Shown piece by piece: positions 12,737 to 26,627 of a stretch of DNA of 64,000 nt (position 1 is its first letter; every line of letters begins with the position of its first letter). The stretch is from positions 251,317,889 through 251,381,888 of the forward strand of contig OV050030.1 in NCBI GenBank assembly GCA_920105625.2, given 5' to 3'. A program made the position numbers and the translations under genes. The DNA comes from Clusia tigrina (Eukaryota > Arthropoda > Insecta > Diptera > Clusiidae). The notes under the pieces are model-generated. The model saw only the letters and a list, made by a program, of their open reading frames with translations. It had not been told where the DNA came from and did no database searches.

Positions 12737-15400
12737 TCCCAAATCAAACACTGATAAAACTTCAAATGGCCCTAACTTCTATACGGTACGTCCTACACCT
12801 ATCAAAGTTTGCATCATATAAATGCTTGTAACTTTTTACTGGAGCGTCATAAAACCTTAAAATTTTGTAACAATAAAGTACTCGAGCCTCTTCTCAATTT
12901 GAGCTATCGCTCAAAGCTATGCTAGCCTTGAGTCCCAAATCAAACACTGATAAAACTTCAAATGGCCCTAACTTATATATGGTACGTCCTACACCTATCA
13001 AAGTTTGCAACATACAAATGCTTGTAACTTTTTACTGGAACGTCAAAAAACCTTGAAATTGTGTAACCATAAAGTACTCGAGCCTCTGGTCAATTTAAGC
13101 TATCGCTCAAAGCTATGCTACCCTTGAGTCCCAAATCAAACACTGATAAAACTTCAAATGGTCCAAACTTCTATACGGTACATCCTACACCTATCAAAGT
13201 TTGCAACAAACAAATGCATGTAACTTTTTACTGGAGCGTCTTAAAACCTTGAAATTTTGTAACAATAAAGTACTCGAGCCTCTTGTCAATTTAAGCTATC
13301 GCTCAAAGCTATGCTACCCTTGAGTCCCAAATCAAACACTGAGAAAACTTCAAATGACCCAAACTTCTATACGGTACGTCCTACACCCATCAAAGTTTGC
13401 AACACACAAATGCTTGTAACTTTTTACTGGAGCTTCATAAAACCTTGAAATTTTGTAACAATAAAGTACTCGAGCCTCTTGTTAATTTAAGTTATCGCTC
13501 AAAGCTATGCTACCCTTGAGTCCCAAATCAAACACTGATAAAACTTCAAATGGCCCTAACTTCTATACAGTACGTCCTACACCTATCAAAGTTTGCAACA
13601 TAAAAATGCTTGTAACTTTTTACTGGAGCGTCATAAAACCTTGAAATTTTGTAAGAATAAAGAACTCGAGCCTCTTGTCAGTTTAAGCTATCGCTCAAAG
13701 CTATGCTTCCCTTGAGTCCCAAATCAAACACTGATAAAACTTCATATGGCCCTAAGTTCTATACGGTACGTCCTACACCTATCAAAGTTTGCATCATATA
13801 AATGCTTGTAACTTTTTACTGGAGCGTCATAAAACCTTAAAATTTTGTAACAATAAAGTACTCGAGCCTCTTCTCAATTTGAGCTATCGCTCAAAGCTAT
13901 GCTAGCCTTGAGTCCCAAATCAAACACTGATAAAACTTCAAATGGCCCTAACTTATATATGGTACGTCCTACACCAATCAAAGTTTGCAACATACAAATG
14001 CTTGTATCTTTTTACTGGAACGTCATAAAACCTTGAAATTGTGTAACCATAAAGTACTCGAGCCTCTGGTCAATTTAAGCTATCGCTCAAAGCTATGCTA
14101 CCCTTGAGTCCCAAATCAAACACTGATAAAACTTCAAATGGTCCAAACTTCTATACGGTACATCCTACACCTATCAAAGTTTGCAACAAACAAATGCATG
14201 TAACTTTTTACTGGAGCGTCATAAAACCTTGAAATTTTGTAACAATAAAGTACTCGAGCCTCTTGTCAATTTAAGCTATCGCTGAAAGCTATGCTACCCT
14301 TGAGTCCCAAATCAAACACTGATAAAACTTCAAATGACCCTAACTTCTATACGGTACGTCCTACACCTATCAAAGTTTGCAACATACAAATGCTTGTAAC
14401 TTTTTACTGGACCGTCATAAAACCTTAAAATTTTGTAACAATAAAGTACTCGAGCCTCTTGTCAATTTGAGCTATCGCTCAAAGCTATGCTACCCCTGAG
14501 TCCCAAATCAAACACTGATAAAACTTCAAATGGCACTAACTTCCATACTTTACGTCCTACACCTATCAAAGTTTGCAACATACAAATGCTTGCAACTTTT
14601 AACTGGGGCGTCATAAAACCTTGAAATTTTGTAACAAGAAAGTACTCGAGCCTCTTGTCAATTTAAGATATCGCTCAAAGCTATGCTACCCTTGAGTCCC
14701 AAATCAAACACTGATAAAACTTCAAATGGACCTAACTTCTATACGGTACGTCCTACACCTATCAAAGTTTGCAACATACAAATGCTTGCAACTTTTTACG
14801 GGAGCGTCATGAAACCTTGAAATTTTGTAACAATAAAGTACTCGAACCTCTTGTCAACTTAAGCTATCGCTCAAAGCTATGCTACCCTTGAGTCCCAAAT
14901 CAAACACTGGTAAAACTTCAAATGGCCCTAACTTCTATACGGTACGTCCTCCACCTATCAAAGTTTGCAACATACCAATGCTTGTAACTTTTTAGTGGAG
15001 AGTCATAAAACCTTGAAATTTTGTAACAATAAAGTGCTCGAGCCTCTTGTCAATTTAAGCTATCGCTCAAAGCTATGCCACCCTTGAGTCCCAAATCAAA
15101 CACTGATAAAACTTCAAATGGCCCTAACTTCTATACGGCACGTCCTACACCTATTAAATATTGCAACATACAAATGCTTGTAACTTTTTACTGGAGCGTC
15201 ATAAAACCTTGAAATTTTATAACAATAAAGTGCTCGAGCCTCTTGTCAATTTAAGTTATCGCTCAAAGCTATGCTACCCATTAGTCCCAAATCAAACACT
15301 GATAAAACTTCAAATGGCCCTAACTTCTATACAGTACGTCCTACACCTATCAAAGTTTGCAACATACAAATGCTTGCAACTTTTTACTGGAGCGTCATAA
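12737..15400. repeat. Segmental duplication copy B of the ~2.6-kb satellite block (offset 6467 bp)
   Basis: Partner of the block at about 6270-8930. The shared markers are the CAAATGACCC/CACACAAATGC monomer, the CATCATATAAATGC monomer, the CTTATATATGG monomer with ATTGTGTAACC, and AACTTCCATACTTTACG. The one-base shortfall from a whole number of monomers is explained by a single-base deletion near 12404 (CCTACACTATCC). Confidence 0.8.
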
Positions 15401-16240
15401 AACATTAAAATTTTGTAACAATAAAGTACTCGAGCCTCTTGTCAATTTAAGCTATCGCTCAAAGCTATGCTACCCATTAGTCCCAAATCAAACACTGATA
15501 AAACTTCAAATGCCCCTAACTTCTATACTGTACGTCCTACACCTATCAAAGTTTGCAACATACAAATGCTTGTAACTTTTTACTGGAGCGTCATAAAACC
15601 TTGAAATTTTGTAACAATAAAGTACTCGAGCCTCTTGTCAGTTTAAGCTATCGCTCAAAGCTGGGCTTCCCTTGAGTCCCAAATCAAACACTGATAAAAC
15701 TTCAAATGGCCCTAACATCTATACGGTACGGCCTACACCTATCAAAGTTTGCATCATATAAATGCTTGTAACTTTTTACTGGAGCGTCATAAAACCTTGA
15801 AATTTTGTAACCATAAAGTACTCGAGCCTCTGGTCAATTTAAGCTATCGCTCAAAGCTATGCTACCCTTGAGTCCCAAATCAAACACTGATAAAACTTCA
15901 AATGGTCCAAACTTCTATACGGTACATCCTACACTATCCAAGTTTGCAACAAACAAATGCTTGTAACTTTTTACTGGAGCGTCATAAAACCTTGAAATTT
16001 TGTAACAATAAAGTACTCGAGCCTCTTGTCAATTTAAGCTATCGCTCAAAGCTATGCTACCCTTGAGTCCCAAATCAAACACTGATAAAACTGCAAATGG
16101 CCCTAACTTCTATACGGTACGTCCTACACCTATCAAAGTTTGCAACATACAAATGCTAGTAACTTTTTACTGTACCGTCATAAAACCTTAAAATTTTGTA
16201 ACAATAAAGTACTCGAGCCTCTTGTCAATTTAAGTTATCG
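14530..16240. repeat. 18-monomer offset duplication, copy B (3527 bp apart)
   Basis: Partner of about 11000-12730 with the same ordered markers, including the rare CAAAGCTGGGCTTCCC and CCTACACTATCCAAG variants. This copy therefore sits at the junction of two duplications: its left part also belongs to the 6467-bp pair. Some positions differ between copies, for example GGTACGGCCTAC here near 15726. Confidence 0.82.
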
Positions 16241-19200
16241 CTCAAAGCTATGCTACCCTTGAGTCCCAAATCAAACACTGATAAAACTTAAAATGGACCT
16301 AACTTCTATACGGTACGTCCTACACCTATCAAAGTTTGCAACATACCAATGCTTGTAACTTTTTAGTGGAGCGTCATAAAACCTTGAAATTTTGTAACAA
16401 TAAAGTACTCGAGCCTCTTGTCAATTTAAGCTATCGCTCAAAGCTATGCTACCCTTGAGTCCCAAATCAAACACTGATAAAACTTCAAATGGCCCTAACT
16501 TCTATACGGTACGTCCTACACCTATCAAATATTGCAACATACAAATGCTTGCAACTTTTTACTGGAGCGTCATAAAACCTTGAAATTTTGTAACAATAAA
16601 ATACTCGAGCCTCTTGTCAATTTAAGCTATCGCTCAAAGCTATACTACCCTTGAGTCCCAAATCAAAACTGCAAATGGCCCTAACTTATATACGGTACGT
16701 CCTACACCTATCAAACTTTGCATCATATAAATGCTTGTAACTTTTTACTGGAGCGTCATAAAACCTTAAAATTTTGTAACAATAAAGTACTCGAGCCTCT
16801 TGTCAGTTTGAGCTATCACTCAAAGCTATGCTACCCTTGAGTCCCAAATCAAAATCTGATAAAACTGCAAATGGCCCTAACTTCTATACGGTACGTCCTA
16901 CACCTATCAAAGTTTGCAACATACAAATGCTTGCAACTTTTTACTGGGGCGTCATAAAACCTTGAAATTTTGTAACAATAAAATACTCGAGCCTCTTGTC
17001 AATTTAAGCTATCGTTCAAAGCTATGTTACCCTTGAGTCCCAAATCAAACACTGATAAAACTTCAAATGGCCTTAACTTTTATACGGTACGTCCTACACC
17101 TATCAAAGTTTGCAACATACAAATGCTTGTAACTTTTTACTGGAGCGTCATAAAATCTTGAAATTTTGTAACAATAAACTACTCGAGCCTCTTGTCAATT
17201 TAAGCTATCGCTCAAAGCTATGCTACCCTTGAGTCCCAAATCAAACACTGATAAAACTTCAAATGGCCCTAACTTCTATACGGTACGTCCTACACCTATC
17301 AAAGTTTGCAACATACCAATGCTTGTAACTTTTTAGTGGAGCGTCATAAAGCCTTGAAATTTTGTAACAATAAAGTACTCGAGCCTCTTGTCAATTTAAG
17401 TTATTGCTCAAAGCTATGCTACCCTTGAGTCCCAAATCAAACACTGAGAAAACTTCAAATGACCCAAACTTCTATACGGTGTCCTACACCTATCAAAGTT
17501 AGCAACACACAAATGCTTGTAACTTTTTACTGGAGCGTCATAAAACCTTGAAATTTTATAACAATAAAGTACTCGAGCCTCTTGTCAATTTAAGCTATCG
17601 CTCAAAGCTATGCTACCCTTGAGTCCCAAATCAAACACTGATAAAACTTCAAATGGCCCTAACTTCTATACGGTACGTCCTACACCTATCAAAGTTTGCA
17701 ATATACAAATGCTTGCAACTTTTTACTGGAGCGTCATAAAACCTTGAAATTTTGTAACAATAAAGTCCTCGAGCCTCTTGTCAATTTATGTTATCGCTCA
17801 AAGCTATGCTACCCTTGAGTCCCAAATCAAACACTGATAAAACTTCAAATGGCCCTAACTTCTATACGGTACGTCCTACACCTATCAAAGTTTGCAACAT
17901 ACAAATGCTTGTAACTTTTTACTGGAGCATCGTAAAATCTTCAAATTTTGTAACAGTAAAGTACTCGAGCTTCTTGTCTAGTTAAGTTATCGCTCAAAGC
18001 TATGCTACACTTGTGTCCCAAATCAAACACTGATAAAACTTCAAATGGCCCTAACTTCTAAACGGTACGTCCTACACCTATCAAAGTTTGCAACATACAA
18101 ATGCTTGTAACTTTTTACTGGAGCGTCATAAAACCTTGAAATTTTGTAACAATAAAGTACTCGAGCCTCTTGTCAATTTAAGCTATCGCGCAAAGCTATG
18201 CTACCCTTGAGTCGCAAATCAAACACTGATAAAACTTCAAATGGCCCTAACTTCTATACGGTATGTCCTACACCTATCAAAGTTTACAACATACAATTGC
18301 TTGTAACTTTTTACTGGAGCGTCACAAAACCTTGTAATTTTGTAACAATAAAGTACTCGAGCCTCTTGTCAATTTAAGCTATCGCTCAAAGCTATGCTAC
18401 CCTTGAGTCCCAAATCAAACACTGATAAAACTTCAAATGGCCCTAACTTCTATACGGTACGTCCTACACCTATCGAAGTTTGCAACATACCAATGCTTGT
18501 AACTTTTTAGTGGAGCGTCATAGAGCCTTGAAATTTTGTAACAATAAAGTACTCGAGCCTCTTGTCAATTTAAGTTATCGCTCAAAGCTATGCTACCCTT
18601 GAGTCCCAAAATTAAACACTGAGAAAACTTCAAATGACCCAAACTTCTATACGGTACGTCCTACACCTATCAAAGTTTGCAACACACAAATGCTTGTAAC
18701 TTTTTACTGGAGCGTCATAAAACCTTGAAATTTTGTAACAATAAAGTACTCGAGCCTCTTGTTAATTTAAGCTATCGCTCAAAGCTATGCTACCCTTGAG
18801 TCCCAAATCAAACACTGATAAAACTTCAAATGGCCCTAACTTCTATACGGTACGTCCTACACCTATCAAAGTTTGCAATATACAAATGCTTGCAACTTTT
18901 TACTGGAGCGTCATAAAACCTTAAAATTTGTAACAATAAAGTACTCGAGCCTCTTGTCAATTTAAGCTATCGCTCAAAGCTATGGTACCCTTGAGTCCCA
19001 AATCAAACACTGATAAAACTTCAAATGGCTCTAACTTCTATACGGTACGTCCTACACCTATCAAAGTTTGCAACATACAAATGCTTGTAACTTTTTACTG
19101 GAGCGTCATAAAACCTTGAAATTTTGTAACAATAAAGTACTCGAGCCTGTTGTCAATTTAAGCTATCGCGCAAAGCTATGCTACCCTTGAGTCCCAAATC

Positions 19201-22200
19201 AAACACTGATAAAACTTCAAATGGCCCTAACTTCTATACGGTACGTCCTACACCTATCAAAGTTTGCAACATACAAATACTTGTAACTTTTTAGTGGAGC
19301 GTCATAGAACCTTGAAATTAAGTAACAATAAATTACTCGAGCCTCTTGTCAATTTAAGTTATCGCTCAAAGCTATGCTACCCTTGAGTCCCAAATCAAAC
19401 ACTGAAAAAACTTCAAATGGCCCTAACTTCCATACGGTACGTCCTACACCTATCAAAGTTTGCAACATACAAATGCTTGCAACTTTTTACTGGAGCGTCA
19501 TAAAACCTTGAAATTTTTTTACAATAAAGAACTCTAAGCCTCTTGTCAATTTAAGTTATCGCTCAAAGCTATGCTACCCTTGAGTCCCAAATCAAACACT
19601 GATAAAACTTCAAATGGCCCTAACTTCTGTACGGTACGTCCTACACCTATCAAAGTTTGCAACATACCAATGCTTGTAACTTTTTAGTGGAGCGTCATAA
19701 AGCCTTGAAATTTTGTAACAGTAAAGTACTCGAGCCTCTTGTCAAGTTAAGTTATCGCTCAAAGCTATGCTACACTTGAGTCCCAAATCAAACACTGATA
19801 AAACTTCAAATGGCCCTAACTTCTATACGGTACGTCCTACACCTATCAAAGTTTGCAACATACAAATGCTTGTAACTTTTTACTGGAGCTTCATAAAACC
19901 TTGAAATTTTGTAACAATAAAGTACTCGAGCCTCTTGTCAATTTAAGCTATCGCGCAAAGCTACGCTACCCTTGAGTCGAAAATCAAACACTGATAAAAC
20001 TTCAAATGGCCCTAACTTCTATACGGTATGTCCTACACCTATCAAAGTTTACAACATACAATTGCTTGTAACTTTTTACTGGAGCGTCACAAAACCTTGT
20101 AATTTTGTAACAATAAAGTACTGGATCCTCTTGTCAATTGAAGCTATCGCTCAAAGCTATGCTACCCTTGAGTCCCAAATCAAACGCTGATAAAACTTCA
20201 AATGGCCCTAACTTCTATACGGTACGTCCTACACCTATCAAAGTTTGCAACATACCAATGCTTGTAACTTTTTAGTGGAGCGTCATAAAGCCTTGAAATT
20301 TTGTAACAATAAAGTACTCGAGCCTCTTGTCAATTTAAGTTATCGCTCAAAGCAATGCTACCCTTGAGTCCCAAAATTAAACACTGAGAAAACTTCAAAT
20401 GACCCAAACTTCTATACGGTACGTCTTACACCTATCAAAATTTGCAACACACAAATGCTTGTAACTTTTTACTGGAGCGTCATAAAACCTTGAAATTTTG
20501 TAACAATAAAGTACTCGAGCCTCTTGTTAATTTAAGCTATCGCTCAAAGCTATGCTACCCTTGAGTCCCAAATCAAACACTGATAAAACTTCAAATGGCC
20601 CTAACTTCTATACGGTACGTCCTACACCTATCAAAGTTTGCAACATACAAATGCTTGCAACTTTTTACTGGAGCGTCATAAAACCTTAAAATTTTGTAAC
20701 AATAAAGTACTCGAGCCTCTTGTCAATTTAAGCTATCGCTCAAAGCTATGCTACCCTTGAGTCCCAAATCAAACACTGATAAAACTTCAAATGGCCCTAA
20801 CTTCTATACTGTACGTCCTACACCTATCAAAGTTTGCATCATATAAATGCTTGTAACTTTTTACTGGAGCGTCATAAAACCTTGAAATTTTGTAACAATA
20901 AAGTACTCGAGCCTCTTGTCAATTTAAGCTATCGCTCAAAGCTATGCTACCCTTCAGTCCCAAGTCAAACACTGATAAGACTTCAAATGGCCCTAACTTC
21001 TATACGGTACGTCCTACACCTATCAAAGTTTGCAACATACCAATGCTTGTAACTTTTTAGTGGAGCGTCATAAAGCCTTGAAATTTTGTAGCAATAAAGT
21101 ACTCGAGCCTCTTGTCAATTTAAGTTATCGCTCAAAGCTATGCTACCCTTGAGTCCCAAATCAAACACTGAGAAAACTTCAAATGACCCAAACTTCTATA
21201 CGGTACGTCCTACACCTATCAAAGTTAGCAACACACAAATGCTTGTAACTTTTTACTGGAGCGTCATAAAACCTTGAAATTTTGTAACAATAAAGTACTC
21301 GAGCCTCTTGTCAATTTAAGCTATCGCTCAAAGCTATGCTACCCTTGAGTCCCAAATCAAACACTGATAAAACTTCAAATGGCCCTAACTTCTATACGGT
21401 ACGTCCTACACCTATCAAAGTTTGCAAGATACAAAAGCTTGCAACTTTTTACTGGAGCGTCATAAAACCTTGAAATTTTGTAACAATAAAGTACTCGAGC
21501 CTCTTGTCAATTTATGTTTTCGCTCAAAGCTATGCTACCCTTGAGTCCCAAATCAAACACTGCTAAAACTTCAAATGGCCCTAACTTCTATACGGTACGT
21601 CCTACACCTATCAAAGTTTGCAACATACAAATGCTTGTAACTTTTTACTGGAGCATCGTAAAATCTTGAAATTTTGTAACAGTAAGTACTCGAGCCTCTT
21701 GTCAAGTTAAGTTATCGCTCAAAGCTATGCTACACCTGAGTCCCAAATCAAACACTGATAAAACTTCAAATGGCCCTAACTTCTATACGGTACGTCCTAC
21801 ACCTATCAAAGTCAGCAACATACAAATGCTTGTAACTTTTTACTGGAGCGTCATAAAACCTTGAAATTTTGTAACAATAAAGTACTCGAGCCTCCTGTCA
21901 ATTTAAGCTATCGCGCAAAGCTATGCTACCTTTGAGTCCCAAATCAAACACTGATAAAACTTCAAATGGCCCTAACTTCTATACGGTACGTCCTACACCT
22001 ATCAAAGTTTGCAACATACAAATGCTTGTAACTTTTACTGGAGCATCATAAAACCTTGAAATTTTGTAACAATAAAGTACTCGAGCCTTTTGTCAATTTA
22101 AGCTATCGCTCAAAGCTATGCTACCCTTGAGTCCCAAATAAAACACTGATAAAACTTCAAATGGCCCTAACTTCTTTACGGTACGTCCTACACCTATCAA

Positions 22201-23940
22201 AGTTTGCAACATACCAATGCTTGTAACTTTTTACTGGAGCGTCATAAAACCTTGAAATTTTGTAACAATAAAGTACTCGAACCTCTTGTCAATTTAAGCC
22301 ATCGCTCAAAGCTATGCTACCCTTGAGTCCCAAATCAAACACTGATAAAACTTCAAATGGCCCTAACTTCTATACGGTACGTCCTACACCTATCAAAGTT
22401 TGCAACATACAAAAGCTTGTAACTTTTTACTGGAGCGTCATAAAACCTTGAAATTTTGTAACAATAAAGTACTCGAGCCTCTTGTCAATTTAAGCTATCG
22501 CTCAAAGCTATGCTACCCTTGAGTCCCAAACCAAACACTGATAAAACATCAAATGGCCCTAACTTCTATACGGTACGTCCTACACCTATCAAAGTTTGCT
22601 ACATACAAATGCTTGTAACTTTTACTGGAGCGTCATAAAACCTTGAAATTTTGTAACAATAAAGTACTCGAGCCTTTTGTCAATTTAAGTTATGGCTCAA
22701 AGCTATGCTACCCTTGGGTCCCAAACCAAACACTGCTAAAACATCAAATGGCCCTAACTTCTACACGGTACGTCCTACACCTATCAAAGTTTGCAACATA
22801 CAAATGCTTGTAACTTTTTACTGGAGCGTCATAAAACCTTGAAATTTTTTAACAATAAAGTACTCGAGCCTCTTGTCAATTTACGTTATCGCTAGAGCTA
22901 TTCTACCCTTGAGTCCCAAATCAAACACTGATAAAACTTCAAATGGCCCTAACTTCTATACGGTACGTCCTACACCTATCAAAGTTTGCAACATACAAAT
23001 GCTTGCAACTTTTTACTGGAGCGTCATAAAACCTTGAAATTTTGTAACAATAAAAAACTCGAGCCTCTTGTCAATTTAAGTTATCGCTCAAAGCTATGCT
23101 ACCCTTGAGTCCCAAATCAAACACTGATAAGGCTGCAAATGGCCCTAACTTCTATACGGTACGTCCTACACCTATCAAAGTTTGCAACATACAAATGCTT
23201 GCAACTTTTTACGGGGCGTCATAAAACCTTGAAATTTTGTAACAATAAACTACTCGAGCCTCTTGTCAATTTAAGCTATCGCTCAAAGCTATGCTACACT
23301 TGAGTCCCAAATCAAACAGTGATAAAACTTCAAACGGCCCTAACTTCTATACGGTACGTCCTACACCTATCAAAGTTTGCAACATACCAATGCTTGTAAC
23401 TTTTTATTGGAGCGTCATAAAGCCTTGAAATTTTGTAACAATAAAGTACTCGAGCCTCTTGTCAATTTACGTTATCGCTAGAGCTATTCTACCCTTGAGT
23501 CCCAAATCAAACACTGATAAAGCTTCAAATGGCCCTAACTTCTATACGGTACGTCCTACACCTATCAAAGTTTGCAACATACAAATGCTTGCAACTTTTT
23601 ACGGGGCGTCATAAAACCTTGAAATTTTGTAACAATAAAGTACTCGAGCCTCTTGTCAATTTATGTTTTCGCTCAAAGCTATGCTACCCTTGAGTCCCAA
23701 ATCAAGCACTGATAAAACTTCAAATGGCCCTAACTTCTATATGGTACGTCCTACACCTATCAAAGTTTGCAAAATACAAATGCTTGTAACTTTTTACTGG
23801 AGCATCGTAAAATCTTGAAATTTTGTAACAGTAAAGTACTCGAGCCTCTTGTCAAGTTAAGTTATCGCTCAAAGCTATGCTACACTTGAGTCCCAAATCA
23901 AACACTGATAAAACTTCAAATGGCCCTAAATTCTATACGG
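16241..23940. repeat. Satellite monomers, less regular zone (~39 copies)
   Basis: Same satellite, with variants shuffled rather than in one long repeated order. Local recurrences exist: monomers with ACCAATGC plus TTTTAGTGG, with ACACACAAATGC and with GCATCGTAAAATC return at irregular multiples of 196. Near 16668 a monomer lacks about 10 nt (CAAATCAAAACTGC). Near 17478 three bases are missing (ACGGTGTCC). From about 22000 the 195-bp form (TAACTTTTACTGG) becomes common. No gene, RNA or mobile element is visible. Confidence 0.8.
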
Positions 23941-23941
23941 T

Positions 23942-25284
23942 ACGTCCTACACCTATCAAAGTTTGCAACATACAAATGCTTGTAACTTTTACTGGAGCGT
24001 CATAAAACCTTGAAATTTTGTAACAATAAAGTGCTCGAGCCTCTTGTCAATTTAAGCTATCGCGCAAAGCTATGCTACCTTTGAGTCCCAAATCAAACAC
24101 TGATAAAACTTCAAATGGCCCTAACTTCTATACGGTACGTCCTACACCTATCAAAGTTTGCAACATACAAATGCTTGTAACTTTTACTGGAGCATCATAA
24201 AACCTTGAAATTTAGTAACAATAAAGTACTCGAGCCTTTTGTCAATTTAAGCTATCGCTCAAAGCTATGCTACCCTTGAGTCCCAAATCAAACACTGATA
24301 AAACTTCAAATGGCCCTAAATTCTACACGGTACGTCCTACACCTATCAAAGTTTGCAACATACAAATGCTTGTAACTTTTACTGGAGCGTCATAAAACCT
24401 TGAAATTTTGTAACAATAAAGTACTCGACCCTCTTGTCAATTTAAGCTATCGCTCAAAGCTATGCTACCCTTGAGTCCCAAATCAAACACTGATAAAACT
24501 GCAAATGGCCCTAACTTTTATACGGTACGTCCTACACCTATCAAAGTTTGCAACATATAAATGCTTGTAACTTTTTACTGGAGCGTCATAAAACTTTGAA
24601 ATTTTGTAACAATAAAGTACTCGAACCTCTTGTCAATTTAAACCATCGCTCAAAGCTATGCTACCCTTGAGTCCCAAATCAAACACTGATAAAACTTCAA
24701 ATGGCCCTAACTTCTATACGGTACGTCCTACACCTATCAAAGTTTGCAACATACAAATGCTTGTAACTTTTTACTGGAGCGTCATAAAACCTTGAAATTT
24801 TGTAACAATAAAGTACTCGAGCCTCTTGTCAATTTAAGCTATCGCTCAAAGCTATGCTACCCTTGAGTCCCAAATCAAACACTGATAAAACTTCAAATGG
24901 CCCTAACTTCTATACGGTACGTCCTACAACTATCAAAGTTTGCAACATACAAATGCTTGTAACTTTTACTGGAGCGTCATAAAACCTTGAAATTTTGTAA
25001 CAATAAAGTACTCGAGAATTTTGTAAATTTAAGCTATCGCTCAAAGCTATGCTACCCTTGAGTCCCAAATCAAACACTGATAAAACTTCAAATGGCCCTA
25101 ACTTCTACACGGTACGTCCTACACCTATCAAAGTTTGCAAAATACAAATGCTTGTAACTTTTTACTGGAGCGTTATAAAACCTTGAAATTTTTTAACACT
25201 CGAGCCTCTTGTCAATTTAAGTTATCGCTAGAGCTATTCTACCCTTGAGTCCCAAATCAAACACTGATCTAACTTCTATACGGT
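23942..25284. repeat. 1343-bp satellite higher-order unit, copy 1 (7 monomers)
   Basis: First of two adjacent copies. Markers shared with the next copy at 1343-bp offset are AAAGTGCTCG (24031 and 25374 at GTGCTCG), GTACTCGACC (24421 and 25764), CTCGAGAATTTTGTAAATTT and ACTGATCTAACTTC (25263 and 26606). The unit is shorter than 7 x 196 = 1372 because it contains one monomer with an 8-nt deletion, one with a 16-nt deletion and several one-T-short monomers, which together account for the difference. Confidence 0.88.
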
Positions 25285-26627
25285 GCGTCCTACACCTATC
25301 AAAGTTTGCAACATACAAATGCTTGTAACTTTTACTGGAGCGTCATAAAACCTTGAAATTTTGTAACAATAAAGTGCTCGAGCCTCTTGTCAATTTAAGC
25401 TATCGCGCAAAGCTATGCTACCTTTGAGTCCCAAATCAAACACTGATAAAACTTCAAATGGCCCTAACTTCTATACGGTACGTCCTACACCTATCAAAGT
25501 TTGCAACATACAAATGCTTGTAACTTTTACTGGAGCATCATAAAACCTTGAAATTTAGTAACAATAAAGTACTCGAGCCTTTTGTCAATTTAAGCTATCG
25601 CTCAAAGCTATGCTACCCTTGAGTCCCAAATCAAACACTGATAAAACTTCAAATGGCCCTAAATTCTACACGGTACGTCCTACACCTATCAAAGTTTGCA
25701 ACATACAAATGCTTGTAACTTTTACTGGAGCGTCATAAAACCTTGAAATTTTGTAACAATAAAGTACTCGACCCTCTTGTCAATTTAAGCTATCGCTCAA
25801 AGCTATGCTACCCTTGAGTCCCAAATCAAACACTGATAAAACTGCAAATGGCCCTAACTTTTATACGGTACGTCCTACACCTATCAAAGTTTGCAACATA
25901 TAAATGCTTGTAACTTTTTACTGGAGCGTCATAAAACTTTGAAATTTTGTAACAATAAAGTACTCGAACCTCTTGTCAATTTAAGCCATCGCTCAAAGCT
26001 ATGCTACCCTTGAGTCCCAAATCAAACACTGATAAAACTTCAAATGGCCCTAACTTCTATACGGTACGTCCTACACCTATCAAAGTTTGCAACATACAAA
26101 TGCTTGTAACTTTTTACTGGAGCGTCATAAAACCTTGAAATTTTGTAACAATAAAGTACTCGAGCCTCTTGTCAATTTAAGCTATCGCTCAAAGCTATGC
26201 TACCCTTGAGTCCCAAATCAAACACTGATAAAACTTCAAATGGCCCTAACTTCTATACGGTACGTCCTACAACTATCAAAGTTTGCAACATACAAATGCT
26301 TGTAACTTTTACTGGAGCGTCATAAAACCTTGAAATTTTGTAACAATAAAGTACTCGAGAATTTTGTAAATTTAAGCTATCGCTCAAAGCTATGCTACCC
26401 TTGAGTCCCAAATCAAACACTGATAAAACTTCAAATGGCCCTAACTTCTACACGGTACGTCCTACACCTATCAAAGTTTGCAAAATACAAATGCTTGTAA
26501 CTTTTTACTGGAGCGTTATAAAACCTTGAAATTTTTTAACACTCGAGCCTCTTGTCAATTTAAGTTATCGCTAGAGCTATTCTACCCTTGAGTCCCAAAT
26601 CAAACACTGATCTAACTTCTATACGGT
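25285..26627. repeat. 1343-bp satellite higher-order unit, copy 2 (7 monomers)
   Basis: Nearly exact tandem partner of the preceding unit, ending with the same truncated monomer (ACTGATCTAACTTC at 26606). After about 26627 the order departs, with GGAGCAACGTAAAATC. One visible difference from copy 1 is TTAAGCCATCG here versus TTAAACCATCG there. Confidence 0.88.

Noticed and set aside
5950..21052. Open frames of 60-79 codons on the plus strand, many starting MQHTNACNFLLE
   Set aside because: They recur with the satellite monomer and span slightly more than one repeat. They are stop-free phases of the repeat, with no recognisable domain.
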